Shown one piece after another: positions 40,990 through 50,264 of a stretch of DNA of 64,000 nucleotides. Source of the DNA: JAGVSZ01 sp035456405 (GTDB taxonomy: Bacteria > Pseudomonadota > Gammaproteobacteria > Burkholderiales > SG8-39); NCBI GenBank assembly GCA_035456405.1, contig DATIDG010000107.1, positions 33,236 to 97,235 of the forward strand, given 5' to 3'. How positions within the stretch are numbered: the first letter of the stretch is position 1; each line of letters opens with the position of its first letter. The notes under the pieces are model-generated. The model was not told the origin of the DNA. It did not search any database and saw only the letters and a program-made list of their open reading frames with translations. The position numbers and the translations under genes are program-made.

Positions 40990-43900
40990 TCAGTCCCGGC
41001 GCGCGTAGCGCAGGTCGAGCGTGCAGGGGAAGCTGCGATTGGGCGGCTCGGGCTTCACCGTCATCGGCCCGGGCGTGTGCCCGTGGTCCCAGAACCGCGC
41101 AAAGCGGCGCGCCTCGGCTTCATTTGCGTTGACCGGGAAGGTCGCGTAGTTCCGGCCACCGGGATGCGCGACGTGATAGGTGCATCCGCCGAGCGCGCGC
41201 CCGCTCCAGGTGTCGACCACGTCGAACACGAGCGGCGTGTGCACGTCGATCGTCGGATGCAGCGCCGATGGCGGGTTCCACGCCTTGTAGCGCACGCCCG
41301 CGACGAACTCCCCGTGCACTCCGGTCGGCGCGAGCGGCGCGACGCGGCCGTTGCAGGTCAAGACGTGACGCTCGCCGGTCATCCCGCTCACCTTGACCTG
41401 CAGGCGCTCCACGGACGAGTCGACGTAGCGTGAGGTGCCTGCGCCACTCATCTCCTCGCCGAGCACGTGCCAGGGCTCGATCGCCTGGCGCAGCTCCAGG
41501 GTCACCCCCGCGTACGTGACTGCGCCGTAGCGCGGGAAGCGGAACTCGAGGAACGGCGCGAACCATTCGTCCATGAAAGCGTAGCCGGCCGCGCGCAGAT
41601 CGATCGCCACGTCGTGGATGTCCTGCTGGAGGAAGTGCGGCAGCATCCAGCGGTCGTGGAGCTGCGTGCCCCAGTGCACCAGCCGTCCGCGGTACGGTTC
41701 CTTCCAGAAACGCGCCACCAGCGTGCGCACCAGCAGCGCCTGCACGAGGCTCATCTGCGCGTGCGGCGGCATCTCGAACGCGCGCATCTCGACGAGCCCC
41801 AGCCGCCCGTTCGGACCGTCGGGCGAGTAGAGCTTGTCGATCGAGAACTCGGCACGATGCGTGTTGCCGCTCAGGTCGACGAGGAGATGCCGCAGGAGTC
41901 GGTCGACGAGCCACGGCACGTCGGCGTCGGTGCCCGGCGCGAGCCGCGATTCCATCTGCTGGAATGCGATCTCGAGCTCGTACAGGTTGTCGTCGCGCGC
42001 CTCGTCGACGCGCGGCGCCTGGCTGGTCGGTCCGACGAACAGGCCCGCGAACAGATACGAGAGCGCGGGATGGTTCTGCCAGTAGGTGATCAGGCTGCGC
42101 AGCAGGTCGGGCCGGCGCAGGAACGGGCTCTCCGCCGGAGTCGCACCGCCGAGTGTGACGTGATTGCCGCCGCCGGTGCCGGTGTGTCGGCCGTCGAGCA
42201 TGAACTTTTCGCTGCCCAGCCGGGCGAGACGCGCCTCCTCATAGAGCGCGGCGGTGTTGGCGGCGAGCTCGCTCCAGCTCGATGCGGGGTGGATGTTCAC
42301 CTCGATCACGCCGGGGTCGGGCGTGACCGCGAGCGTCCGCACGCGCGGATCGCGCGGCGGCGGGTAACCCTCTATGCGGACCGGCCGGCCGAGCGCCTCG
42401 GCGACGTGCTCGATCGCCGCAGCGAGGTTCACGAAATCCTCGATGTGCGTGAACGGCGGCACGAACAGGTGCAGCCGGCCCTCGCGCGCCTCCACGCAGA
42501 GCGCGGTGCGCACGATCTCGCGGGCGGTCGCACCGCGCGTCGCGCGCTCGTGGCGCTTCCTCTCGCTCCGCGCGTGCGCGTCGTGAAGGTCGTCGCGCGG
42601 GTCGAATGTGTCGCGCGCGAAATCGGGCTCGACCTCCTCGGGCAGACGCTCGGGGAGGGACGCGAGGGGGAGGCGGTAGCCGAGCGGCGAATCGCCGGCG
42701 AGCAGGAACAGCCGCCCGCGCTTCAGCGGCCACGGCGAGCTCTCCCAGACCGAGGTCCAGGCCGACGGGCTGACCGCGCTGCCGGGCGAACGGGTGGCGG
42801 CCGCGGGCGGTCGGGCGCGCAGCGGCAGGACGTATCCGGCCGGCCTGTCCACGCCCCGCTCGAGGAGCTTGCGCAGCCGGGCGCGGTCGTCGTAGTCCCT
42901 CAGCGGCACGTTCGCCGGATCCACGTTCACGGGGAGCCCGGCTTCGAGCGCGAGCAGCGGGATCGGATCCTCGAACGCGTCGATGACGAGCGAAGCGTCG
43001 AGGCCGAGCTCGCGCGCCAGCGTGGCGGCGAATGCCTGCGCGTGCTCGAGGGTCGCGTCGCGCGCGCCGGATTCGCCCGCGATCATAGCCGGATTGCGCC
43101 ACAGCGGGCGGCCGTCGCGGCGCCAGTGCAGCCCGAGCGCCCAGCGCGGCAGCGGCTCCCCCGGATACCACTTCCCCTGGCCGAAGAAGAGGAGCCCGCC
43201 CGGGGCGAAGCGATCCTTCAGCCGCCACGCGAGCCCTTCGGCGAGCGCCCATTTCCGTGGCGAGAGCGCGGTGTAATTCCATTCCGCGCCCTCCATGTCG
43301 TCGGTCGAGACGAAAGTCGGCTCGCCGCCGTGCGTGAGATGCACCCCCGCGGCCTCGAGCTCGCGATCGACCGCGCGTCCGAGGGCGTCCGTCTCCGCCC
43401 ACTGGGCCTCCGAATAGGGGCGCGTGACGCGCGGATCCTCGTGAATCCGCGTCACCTCCATCTCGAAGTCGAGCTGTGACTCGCACGGCTCGGTGAAGCC
43501 GGTGACGGGTGCGGCGCTCGTCGGGAACGCGGTCGCCGCGAGCGGGATATGGCCCTCGCCCGCCAGCAGCCCGGAGGTCGGGTCGAGCCCGACCCAGCCG
43601 GCGCCGGGCACATACGCCTCGGCCCATGCATGGAGGTCGGTGAAGTCGGCCGTCGCCCCCGCCGGCCCGTCCAGCGGCTTCACATCGGCGACGAGCTGCA
43701 CTAGGTAGCCGGAGACGAAGCGCGCGGCGAGTCCGAGATGCCGCAGGACCTGCACGAGGAGCCAGCCCGAGTCGCGGCACGAGCCCGCCGCGAGCCGGAG
43801 CGTGTCGTCCGGGGTCTGGATTCCGGCCTCCATCCGCACGAGGTACTTCACCTCGCGCTGCACCCGCTGGTTGAGCGCGACGAGGAAGTCGACCGTGTTG

Positions 43901-44328
43901 ATGCCCGGCTCGACGCCCCCGCGCCGGAAATCCTCGAGCCACTTCGCAAGGAGCGGGCCGGCAGGCTCCTTCTCGCGGTAGGGCGCGAGCTCGGTGGCGA
44001 GCTGCGGGGGATAGTCGAACGGGAAGTGCTCGGCCCAGTGCTCGACGAAGAAGTCGAACGGGTTGATGACCGTCATGTCGGCGACGAGATCGACCGTGAC
44101 CGACAGCGCGGACGCCTTCTCGGGGAAGACCAGCCGCGCGATGTAGTTCCCGTACGCATCCTGCTGCCAGTTGATGAAGTGCTTCTCCGGCTCGATGCGC
44201 AGCGAGTAGCTGTGGATCGGGGTGCGGCAGTGCGGCGCGGGCCGGAGCCGCACCTCGTGCGGCGAGAGGCTCACCGGCCGGTCGAAGGCGTACCGGGTCT
44301 GGTGGTGGAGGGCGACGCGGATGGTCAT
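40990..44328 (-). CDS. Transglutaminase-like protein with DUF2126 domain
   Basis: The 1112-residue protein has an N-terminal bacterial transglutaminase-like domain. A beta-rich lead-in (MTIRVALHHQTRYAFDRPVSLSPHEVRL) is followed by the papain-like triad with Cys in AAGSCRDSGWLLVQVLRHLG (about 185), His in DLHAWAEAYVPG and Asp in WVGLDPTSG. The remaining ~800 residues form DUF2126 (landmarks HLTHGGEPTFVSTDDMEGAEWN, WYPGEPLPRWALG, GTGGGNHVTLGG). It is the last gene of an operon with ATP-grasp, alpha-E and Anbu genes. Comparative genomics by others has proposed that this gene set makes and processes a peptide-like tag; the substrate is unknown. Confidence 0.9.
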   Translation of the reverse strand: MTIRVALHHQTRYAFDRPVSLSPHEVRLRPAPHCRTPIHSYSLRIEPEKHFINWQQDAYGNYIARLVFPEKASALSVTVDLVADMTVINPFDFFVEHWAEHFPFDYPPQLATELAPYREKEPAGPLLAKWLEDFRRGGVEPGINTVDFLVALNQRVQREVKYLVRMEAGIQTPDDTLRLAAGSCRDSGWLLVQVLRHLGLAARFVSGYLVQLVADVKPLDGPAGATADFTDLHAWAEAYVPGAGWVGLDPTSGLLAGEGHIPLAATAFPTSAAPVTGFTEPCESQLDFEMEVTRIHEDPRVTRPYSEAQWAETDALGRAVDRELEAAGVHLTHGGEPTFVSTDDMEGAEWNYTALSPRKWALAEGLAWRLKDRFAPGGLLFFGQGKWYPGEPLPRWALGLHWRRDGRPLWRNPAMIAGESGARDATLEHAQAFAATLARELGLDASLVIDAFEDPIPLLALEAGLPVNVDPANVPLRDYDDRARLRKLLERGVDRPAGYVLPLRARPPAAATRSPGSAVSPSAWTSVWESSPWPLKRGRLFLLAGDSPLGYRLPLASLPERLPEEVEPDFARDTFDPRDDLHDAHARSERKRHERATRGATAREIVRTALCVEAREGRLHLFVPPFTHIEDFVNLAAAIEHVAEALGRPVRIEGYPPPRDPRVRTLAVTPDPGVIEVNIHPASSWSELAANTAALYEEARLARLGSEKFMLDGRHTGTGGGNHVTLGGATPAESPFLRRPDLLRSLITYWQNHPALSYLFAGLFVGPTSQAPRVDEARDDNLYELEIAFQQMESRLAPGTDADVPWLVDRLLRHLLVDLSGNTHRAEFSIDKLYSPDGPNGRLGLVEMRAFEMPPHAQMSLVQALLVRTLVARFWKEPYRGRLVHWGTQLHDRWMLPHFLQQDIHDVAIDLRAAGYAFMDEWFAPFLEFRFPRYGAVTYAGVTLELRQAIEPWHVLGEEMSGAGTSRYVDSSVERLQVKVSGMTGERHVLTCNGRVAPLAPTGVHGEFVAGVRYKAWNPPSALHPTIDVHTPLVFDVVDTWSGRALGGCTYHVAHPGGRNYATFPVNANEAEARRFARFWDHGHTPGPMTVKPEPPNRSFPCTLDLRYARRD

Positions 44329-44395
44329 GCGTTCGCGAAGTGGGAACCGTGATCCGCGATCCGCGGGGATCGGGCCGGTGGTGGTGCCTTGCGGC

Positions 44396-45163
44396 TCACG
44401 GTTCGCGGTTTACGATCGACGCGCCATTCGAATCCTCCCAATACGGATCCGGCAGCTGCGCGAACACGCGCCGGAGGCCTTCGCCCCACTGGTGGTGGAT
44501 CATCGTGAAATACGGGTCGGTTTCGCCGATGCGCCGCTTTAACTGCACGCGCAGCGCGTTGTTCTGGTAGCACACCAGGTCGATCGGCAGGCCGACCGAC
44601 ACGTTCGAGCGCATCGTCGAGTCGAACGAGATCAGCACGCACTTGGTCGCGTCGATGATGCTGGTCCAGGGCTTGACCACACGATCGATGATCGGCTTGC
44701 CGTACTTCGTCTCGCCGACCTGGAAGAACGGCGTCTCGGAGGTCGCCTCGATGAAATTGCCTTCCTGGTATAGCATGAACAGCCGCTGCGGCTCGCCGGC
44801 GAGCTGGCCGCCGAGGATGAAACTTGCGCTGGCGTCGATGTTGTGCTGCGTGAGATAGGGGCCGTCGCGCCGCTTCACTTCGCGCAAGGCATCCCCCAGC
44901 ATCGTCGCGACGTCGTACATCGACGGCACGGTCCAGATGCTGGGCGAGCCGTCGCCGCGCCGCGAGTGCTGCTCGAGCAGGTTGATCGCGTTCTGCGTCA
45001 TCGACAGGTTGCCAGAGGTCAGGATCACGATCACCCGGTCGCCCGGGCGCTCGTAGACCGTCATCTTGCGGAAGCTCGACACGTGGTCGACGCCGGCGTT
45101 CGTGCGCGAGTCGGACGCGAACACCATGCCGCTCTCGAGCAGCACACCAACGCAGTAGGTCAT
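44396..45163 (-). CDS. Anbu, proteasome-like (HslV-related) peptidase
   Basis: The 255-residue protein is the bacterial Anbu (ancestral beta-subunit) homologue. It starts MTYCVGVLLESGMVFASDSRTNAG; removal of Met exposes Thr2 as the N-terminal nucleophile, with D18 and K33 as the other proteasome-type catalytic residues. A C-terminal extension beyond the Ntn fold (GETDPYFTMIHHQWGEGLRRVFAQLPDPYW) is typical of Anbu. Known Anbu proteins form open helical or lock-washer rings. The gene sits between alpha-E and transglutaminase genes, the usual neighbours of Anbu. No ATPase unfoldase accompanies it, and no physiological substrate is established. Confidence 0.93.
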   Translation of the reverse strand: MTYCVGVLLESGMVFASDSRTNAGVDHVSSFRKMTVYERPGDRVIVILTSGNLSMTQNAINLLEQHSRRGDGSPSIWTVPSMYDVATMLGDALREVKRRDGPYLTQHNIDASASFILGGQLAGEPQRLFMLYQEGNFIEATSETPFFQVGETKYGKPIIDRVVKPWTSIIDATKCVLISFDSTMRSNVSVGLPIDLVCYQNNALRVQLKRRIGETDPYFTMIHHQWGEGLRRVFAQLPDPYWEDSNGASIVNREP

Positions 45164-45226
45164 CTCGGATCGGATCCCGGGCCGGAGAGCGGCAATTCTA
45201 CGGTAGAGCCCTCGACGCCACGGTGG

Positions 45227-46186
45227 CTATTGATAGCTCGGAACCAGGAAGTGCTTGTTGACCTCGGTGTTGAGTGCGCCGATCTTCTCCAGGAAGGCGA
45301 GTAGCCACTCGTGCAGCCCGGCCTGGAAGATCTTCTGCGTCCTGCCGTAATGGAGCATGGCATGGATCTCCCCCGCGAGGCGCTCCGGCTCCAGGCGATC
45401 CTCGTCGGACAGCCCCTGGAGGATCTCGTAGATCTCGTTCATGCAGGCGTGCAGGCTGCGCGGCACGTCGTCGCGCAGGATCAGCACCTCCGCTACCCGG
45501 AACGGCGTGATGACGTCGCGGTAGATCTTGCGGTAGATGCTGAACGCCGAGACCGAGCGCAGCAGCGCGGACCACTGGTAGTAGTCGACCGCGCCGCCGA
45601 CGTCGTGCGCGCTCGGCAGCAACGTGTGGTACTTCACGTCGAGTATTCGCGCGGTGTTGTCGGCGCGCTCGAGGAACGTCCCGAGACGGATGAAGCTGAA
45701 CCCCTCGTCGCGGATCATGGTGCCGAAGGTGACGCCGCGGAACAGGTGCGAGCGGTCCTTCACCCAGTCGAAGAACGGCGACACGCCGCCGGCGCCGATC
45801 TCGGCGAACGTCTTGTTGCGGACCGCGAGCCAGGTGTCGTTCAGGCTCTCCCACATCTCGTTCGAGATCGCCCCGCGCTGGGCGCGCGCGTTCTCGCGTG
45901 CGGTCAGCAGCGAGGCGTAGATCGACGACGGATTGGAGGCATCCAGCGTCATGAAGTGCAGCACGTGCTCGGACTCGAGGTCCGAGTAGCGCTGGTAGTA
46001 GTTCGTCGCGAGCCCGTTGATGATGAGTGGTAGCGCCCAGGGCTCGGCCCACTTTTCGCCCGGCTCCAGGATGCGGTAGGGCAGCAGCGACATGCGATAG
46101 GTGACGTCGAGCATGCGCGCGATGTTCTCCGCGCGCTCGATGTGGCGCGACATCCAGTACAGGTCGTTGGCGGTGCGCGAGAGCAT
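45227..46186 (-). CDS. Alpha-E domain protein
   Basis: The 319-residue all-helical protein starts MLSRTANDLYWMSRHIERAENIARMLDVTYRM. The repeated helix-pair motif recurs as LGTFLERADNTARILDVKYHTLLP, the hallmark of alpha-E proteins with conserved Glu-Arg-Ala. It always travels with circularly permuted ATP-grasp proteins and probably forms a complex with the gene product upstream (25 bases away). No catalytic residues can be assigned. It is the second gene of the four-gene operon. Confidence 0.92.
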   Translation of the reverse strand: MLSRTANDLYWMSRHIERAENIARMLDVTYRMSLLPYRILEPGEKWAEPWALPLIINGLATNYYQRYSDLESEHVLHFMTLDASNPSSIYASLLTARENARAQRGAISNEMWESLNDTWLAVRNKTFAEIGAGGVSPFFDWVKDRSHLFRGVTFGTMIRDEGFSFIRLGTFLERADNTARILDVKYHTLLPSAHDVGGAVDYYQWSALLRSVSAFSIYRKIYRDVITPFRVAEVLILRDDVPRSLHACMNEIYEILQGLSDEDRLEPERLAGEIHAMLHYGRTQKIFQAGLHEWLLAFLEKIGALNTEVNKHFLVPSYQ

Positions 46187-46210
46187 CGGGAGCGGCCGTA
46201 ATCCGCGTGG

Positions 46211-47635
46211 CTACCTTTCGAGCACCCAAGTGTCCTTCGTTCCGCCGCCCTGCGACGAGTTCACCACGAGCGAACCCTCCTTCAGCGCGACGCGGGTGAG
46301 GCCGCCGGGAACCAGCCGGACCTCCTTGCCAGACAGGACGAACGGGCGCAGATCGAGGTGGCGGGGGGCGATCCCGGCGTCGACGAAAGTGGGGCAGGTG
46401 GAGAGCGCCAGCGTCGGCTGCGCGATGTACTTCTCTGGATTGGCGATGATGCGCTCGCGGAACTCCGCGCGCTGCGCCATCGTGGAGGCCGGCCCCACCA
46501 GCATCCCGTACCCGCCCGACCCGTGCACCTCCTTGACGACGAGTTCGTGGAGGTGCTCGAGCACGTGGTGCAGGTCGTCCTTCTTGCGCAGCTGCCACGT
46601 GGGCACGTTGTTGAGGATCGGCTTCTCGCCGAGGTAGTACTCGATCATCTCCGGCACGTGCGGGTACATCGACTTGTCGTCGGCGACCCCGGTGCCGATC
46701 GCGTTGGCAAGGGTGATGCGACCGGCCTGGTAGGCTGAGAAGAGCCCCGCGACGCCGAGCAGCGAATCGGGCCGGAACACCTGCGGGTCGAGGAAGTCGT
46801 CGTCGATCCGCCGGTAGATCACGTCCACTCGCTTCGACCCGCGCGTAGTGCGCATGTACACGGTCTGGTCGCGGACCATCAGGTCCTGGCCCTCGACCAG
46901 CTCGATGCCCATTTGCTGCGCGAGGAAGGTGTGCTCGAAGTACGCCGAGTTGTAGGCGCCGGGCGTCAGCAGCACGACGGTGGGATCGACGACGCCCGGT
47001 GGCGCGACCTGGCGTAGCGTGTCGAGCAGCAGGTCCGGGTAGTGGTCGATCGGCGCGATCTCCTGCAGCGCGAAGAGCTCCGGAAAGAGCCGCATCATCA
47101 TCTTGCGGTTCTCGAGCATGTACGACACACCGGAGGGCACGCGCAGGTTGTCCTCGAGCACGTAGAACTCGCCCTTGCCGGCGCGCACCACGTCGACGCC
47201 CGCGACGTGCGCGTAGGTGTCGCCAGGCACCCGCATTCCCTGCATGACGCTGCGGTATTGGGCGTTCTCGAGCGCCTTGCGAGGCGGGATGATCCCTTCG
47301 CGCAGGATCGACTGATCGTGGTAGATGTCGCGCAGGAACAGGTTGAGGGCGCGCACGCGCTGCACGAGCCCCCGCTCGAGCATGTGCCATTCGTCGGCGG
47401 GAAGGATGCGCGGCACGAGGTCGAAGGGGATGAGCCGCTCCTCGGCTGCCTCGTCGCCGTACACGGCGAAGGTGATGCCGACGCGCTGGAACAGCACGTC
47501 AGCTTCCTGGCGCTTCTGGGCGAGCCGCTCGGGCAGCAGCTTCGCGAGCCAGTCTGCGTAGCGGCGATAGTGCGGCAGCACTTCGCCGCCGAGACCGTAC
47601 ATCTCGTCGAAGCAGATGGGGGGCGGTGCTGTCAT
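46211..47635 (-). CDS. Circularly permuted ATP-grasp (type 2) ligase
   Basis: The 474-residue protein begins with the DEMYGLGGEVLPHYRRYADWL block. It carries RVGITFAVYGDEAAEERLIPFDLVPRILPADEW, NAIGTGVADDKSMYPHVPEMIEYYLGEKPIL and KEVHGSGGYGMLVGP (the ATP-grasp Gly-rich loop), typical of the permuted ATP-grasp family adjoining alpha-E genes. ATP-grasp enzymes join a carboxylate to an amine through an acyl phosphate. As first gene of the operon it would build the amide or peptide product that the transglutaminase and Anbu peptidase may later act on; that pathway is a published prediction, not demonstrated here. A TACACT-type -10 may lie in the 181-base gap upstream. Confidence 0.92.
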   Translation of the reverse strand: MTAPPPICFDEMYGLGGEVLPHYRRYADWLAKLLPERLAQKRQEADVLFQRVGITFAVYGDEAAEERLIPFDLVPRILPADEWHMLERGLVQRVRALNLFLRDIYHDQSILREGIIPPRKALENAQYRSVMQGMRVPGDTYAHVAGVDVVRAGKGEFYVLEDNLRVPSGVSYMLENRKMMMRLFPELFALQEIAPIDHYPDLLLDTLRQVAPPGVVDPTVVLLTPGAYNSAYFEHTFLAQQMGIELVEGQDLMVRDQTVYMRTTRGSKRVDVIYRRIDDDFLDPQVFRPDSLLGVAGLFSAYQAGRITLANAIGTGVADDKSMYPHVPEMIEYYLGEKPILNNVPTWQLRKKDDLHHVLEHLHELVVKEVHGSGGYGMLVGPASTMAQRAEFRERIIANPEKYIAQPTLALSTCPTFVDAGIAPRHLDLRPFVLSGKEVRLVPGGLTRVALKEGSLVVNSSQGGGTKDTWVLER

Positions 47636-47816
47636 GACACGCGGCAGTGCACGCGAAACCTAGTGTATCGCACGTGGTTGGTGCCGGAGCAACGCGCGTG
47701 CCAGCGGAGCACCCGCCCCGAGCGTCCGTTCCGGGTCGGCGCGGCACCGTCCCGGTGCGACGCGCGCGGCGGTGGTGCACCATGCGCTTGCTATACTCGC
47801 AACGCACCCGGCAAGC

Positions 47817-48656
47817 ATGCGCAGCCCAATCACCGCCACCATCGTCGTCGAAGGCGACCCACCGCTGCTCGCGGGCTACCGGGCGCGCGTGAACGAGCTG
47901 CTCGGCGCCGAGTCGGACGCGCCGTACCGCGAGCTGCACACGGCCAGCCAGCTCGACTATCGCCTCAAGTCGAGCGGCGTGCCGTACCCCCCTTTCGTGC
48001 AGGCTTCCAGCGAGTTTCCAGAGCTGACGGTGCGAGTCAAATGGCAGAACCCGGTCGGCGGGACCTGCGGCAACGCGACAATCCGCGCCGGCAGGCTGGT
48101 GGACCAGTCAGCGGGAAGCGCCGCCGCGGCAGACCGCGCGGTCGATGTGCGCGCGGGCCAGGACGGCACGATCGTGCTGGCGATCGCGTGCCGGCGCCGT
48201 CGTGCCGGCGAGTGGATCGGCTACGCGCTCACTGCGCGCCAGCACGCATTCTTCCGCGTGTCCGGAGACGGCGCCGTGCTGGAGGCGGCGGACGGGGCGG
48301 AGCCGGAGTGGGCGGAGCGCTGGACCGTCCAGGGCGACAGCGTGGCGTACGCAGAACTCGGGTCGCGCGAGCCGCTCGACGAGCCGCTCGCGGGCGACCT
48401 CGAGCGCCTCGCGCACGAGTTCGCGGACGAATGGCTGTGGTTCGACGAGGCGCCCCTGGCGGAGACCGCGATCGAGCGCCAGCGCTACGCCGACCATGCG
48501 CTTGCAACCAACCCGGTGAACCTGCGCGTGGCGAAGCTGCGGTCGGTCCTCACTGGGGCACCCGGCGGTGGGTACGTACTCGAGGCCGCTGCGCCCGAGG
48601 CGCGCAAGATCGTCGCCCTCGTCGCGCGGCTCTGGCTGCAATCCGCGAGGCACTAA
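47817..48656 (+). CDS. Conserved protein of unknown function
   Basis: I do not recognise this 279-residue protein. From the ATG at 47817 it reads MRSPITATIVVEGDPPLLAGYRARV, has no signal peptide or membrane helix, and contains the blocks YPPFVQASSEFPELTVRVKWQNPVGGTCGNATI, WIGYALTARQHAFFRVSGD and LAHEFADEWLWFDEAPLAETAIERQRYAD. A TATACT -10-like hexamer lies at 47792-47797, only 20 bases before the start. The stop shares one base with the start of the alpha/beta hydrolase gene (TAATG), so the two form an operon. It is divergent from the ATP-grasp/Anbu operon. An open frame extends upstream to 47772. Confidence 0.7.
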   Translation: MRSPITATIVVEGDPPLLAGYRARVNELLGAESDAPYRELHTASQLDYRLKSSGVPYPPFVQASSEFPELTVRVKWQNPVGGTCGNATIRAGRLVDQSAGSAAAADRAVDVRAGQDGTIVLAIACRRRRAGEWIGYALTARQHAFFRVSGDGAVLEAADGAEPEWAERWTVQGDSVAYAELGSREPLDEPLAGDLERLAHEFADEWLWFDEAPLAETAIERQRYADHALATNPVNLRVAKLRSVLTGAPGGGYVLEAAAPEARKIVALVARLWLQSARH

Positions 48657-49519
48657 TGACGGTCGCGCCGCCCCGCCGCAACGCCGTCACCTGCGCAGCC
48701 GCGACCGGGCTGCACCGGGTCTCCTATCTCGAATGGGGCGATGCGGCAAACCCGCGGGTGGTGGTCTGCGTGCACGGCCTGACGCGCTGCGCGCGCGACT
48801 TCGATCCGCTTGCAGCGGCACTCGCCGCGAGCTATCGCGTCGTGTGCCCGGACATGCCCGGCCGCGGCGAGAGCGACTGGCTGAAGAACCCGATGGAGTA
48901 CGCCACGCCCGCGTACCTCAACACCACCGTAACGCTGGTCGCGCGGCTCGGCGTCGACGAGGTGGACTGGGTCGGCACGTCGATGGGCGGGCTGCTCGGA
49001 ATGGTGTTCGCATCGCTCGAGGGCGCACCGATCCGCCGCATGGTCGTGAACGAGGCCGGGCCGCTCGTTGCGGCGGCGGCGCTGGAGCGCATCGGCACTT
49101 ACGTCGGAAAGGCGCCGGACTTTCCTTCGATCGAGGCGGCGGAGCGCTACATCCGCACCATGAGCGCGCCGTTCGGCCCGCACACCGACGCGGAATGGCG
49201 CTTCCTCACCGAGCACGTCGTGCGACGGAAGCCCGACGGCACCTACCGCGTCCACTACGATCCGGCGATCGCCGTGCCGTTCAACGCGGCGGCGCCGCAT
49301 AAGGACCTCGACCTCTGGCCGGTGTGGGAGCAGGTGCGCTGCCCGACGCTCGTGCTCCGCGGCGAGCTGTCCGACCTCCTGTCGCGCGAGACGGTCGAGC
49401 GGATGAAGACGACCGGGCCGCGCGCGCACGCCGTCGAGATCCCTGGCGTCGGCCACGCTCCGACGCTCATGCAGCCCGATCAGATCGCGATCGTTCGCGA
49501 TTTCCTGCTGGCCGGCTGA
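48656..49519 (+). CDS. Alpha/beta-fold hydrolase
   Basis: The 287-residue hydrolase has the oxyanion HG motif VVCVHGLTRCARDFDPL (about 38-54), the nucleophile elbow VGTSMGGLLGM (Ser about 110), the Asp around LRGELSDLLSRETVE and the catalytic His in IPGVGHAPTLM. A cap segment follows the Ser (about 130-210). Its substrate cannot be deduced; similar proteins include esterases and C-C hydrolases. It is translationally coupled to the unknown gene upstream and ends 55 bases before a convergent methyltransferase gene. Confidence 0.85.
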   Translation: MTVAPPRRNAVTCAAATGLHRVSYLEWGDAANPRVVVCVHGLTRCARDFDPLAAALAASYRVVCPDMPGRGESDWLKNPMEYATPAYLNTTVTLVARLGVDEVDWVGTSMGGLLGMVFASLEGAPIRRMVVNEAGPLVAAAALERIGTYVGKAPDFPSIEAAERYIRTMSAPFGPHTDAEWRFLTEHVVRRKPDGTYRVHYDPAIAVPFNAAAPHKDLDLWPVWEQVRCPTLVLRGELSDLLSRETVERMKTTGPRAHAVEIPGVGHAPTLMQPDQIAIVRDFLLAG

Positions 49520-49574
49520 GCCGAGAGGAACCGGTCTGCCGCCGTCTCCCGCCAGGGGTCCTACGGGTTGGTCG

Positions 49575-50237
49575 CTAGCGCAACTGGTACACGATGGTTC
49601 TGATCACGCCGCCGTACCCGTGCACCTCGCAGAGCGTGCGTTCGGCCCTGGATCGCAGCGAGAACGGCGCTGCGGTGAGCACGACCCCGCTGCCGGACTG
49701 CAGCCTGGTACCCGCACCGGTCGTCTGATCGACGTTCGGAGGGAAGTCCGGGCGGGCGGGGACGTGCTCGGTCAGGACCAGGAACTTGTACCGATAGAGC
49801 TTCCCGACGAATCGCTGGATGCTGTCGTTGCTCAGGTGCTGCAGGACCTGGCGCACGAATGCGATGTCGCCGGGCGGAAGGTCGTCCGCGACGATGTCCA
49901 GGCAGCGGAAGTCAACGCGCAACGCGGCGTAGACCGTGCGGTTGCGCTCGATGAGGGACGGGACGACGTCGCAGGCCGCATAGGCTCCGAACAGGTGCCG
50001 GACCTGGCTCCCGACATTGAAGTCGCCGCATCCTAAGTCCGCGGCGTCGAGCGTCCGCCCGATTCCGGACGCGAGCCGGGTGAGCGCGTCGATGTATGCG
50101 GCGACGACGGCAGGGTCGTGGGAGCCCGCGCCCGAGTCGAAGTCCCGCCCCGCATCGCCGCCCCAGATCCGTCGCTCGTAGATCTCCGAGAACACGTTGC
50201 TCGGCGACTTGATCCTCGCGTCCTCGTCCATCGCCAC
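49575..50237 (-). CDS. Class I SAM-dependent methyltransferase
   Basis: The 220-residue protein has the SAM-binding motif I ADLGCGDFNVG (about 68-78), an acidic YAACDVVPSLIERN end of beta-2, and a VRQVLQHLSNDSIQRFV post-motif helix. A short N-terminal RRIWGGDAGRDFDSGAGSHDPAVVAAYIDAL segment resembles small-molecule or glycan-modifying methyltransferases that recognise a GxGS-type loop. The substrate is unknown. The start is Met at 50237 or two codons further in. The gene lies alone between mtfA (upstream, same strand, 27 bases) and the convergent hydrolase. Confidence 0.78.
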   Translation of the reverse strand: MAMDEDARIKSPSNVFSEIYERRIWGGDAGRDFDSGAGSHDPAVVAAYIDALTRLASGIGRTLDAADLGCGDFNVGSQVRHLFGAYAACDVVPSLIERNRTVYAALRVDFRCLDIVADDLPPGDIAFVRQVLQHLSNDSIQRFVGKLYRYKFLVLTEHVPARPDFPPNVDQTTGAGTRLQSGSGVVLTAAPFSLRSRAERTLCEVHGYGGVIRTIVYQLR

Positions 50238-50264
50238 GGTCCGCTCCGGCCTGGACGTGCTTGA

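Noticed and set aside
41467..43479. 670-codon open frame antisense to the transglutaminase/DUF2126 gene
   Set aside because: Composition is shadow-like and there is no domain pattern, while the minus-strand gene has a complete catalytic triad and family blocks.
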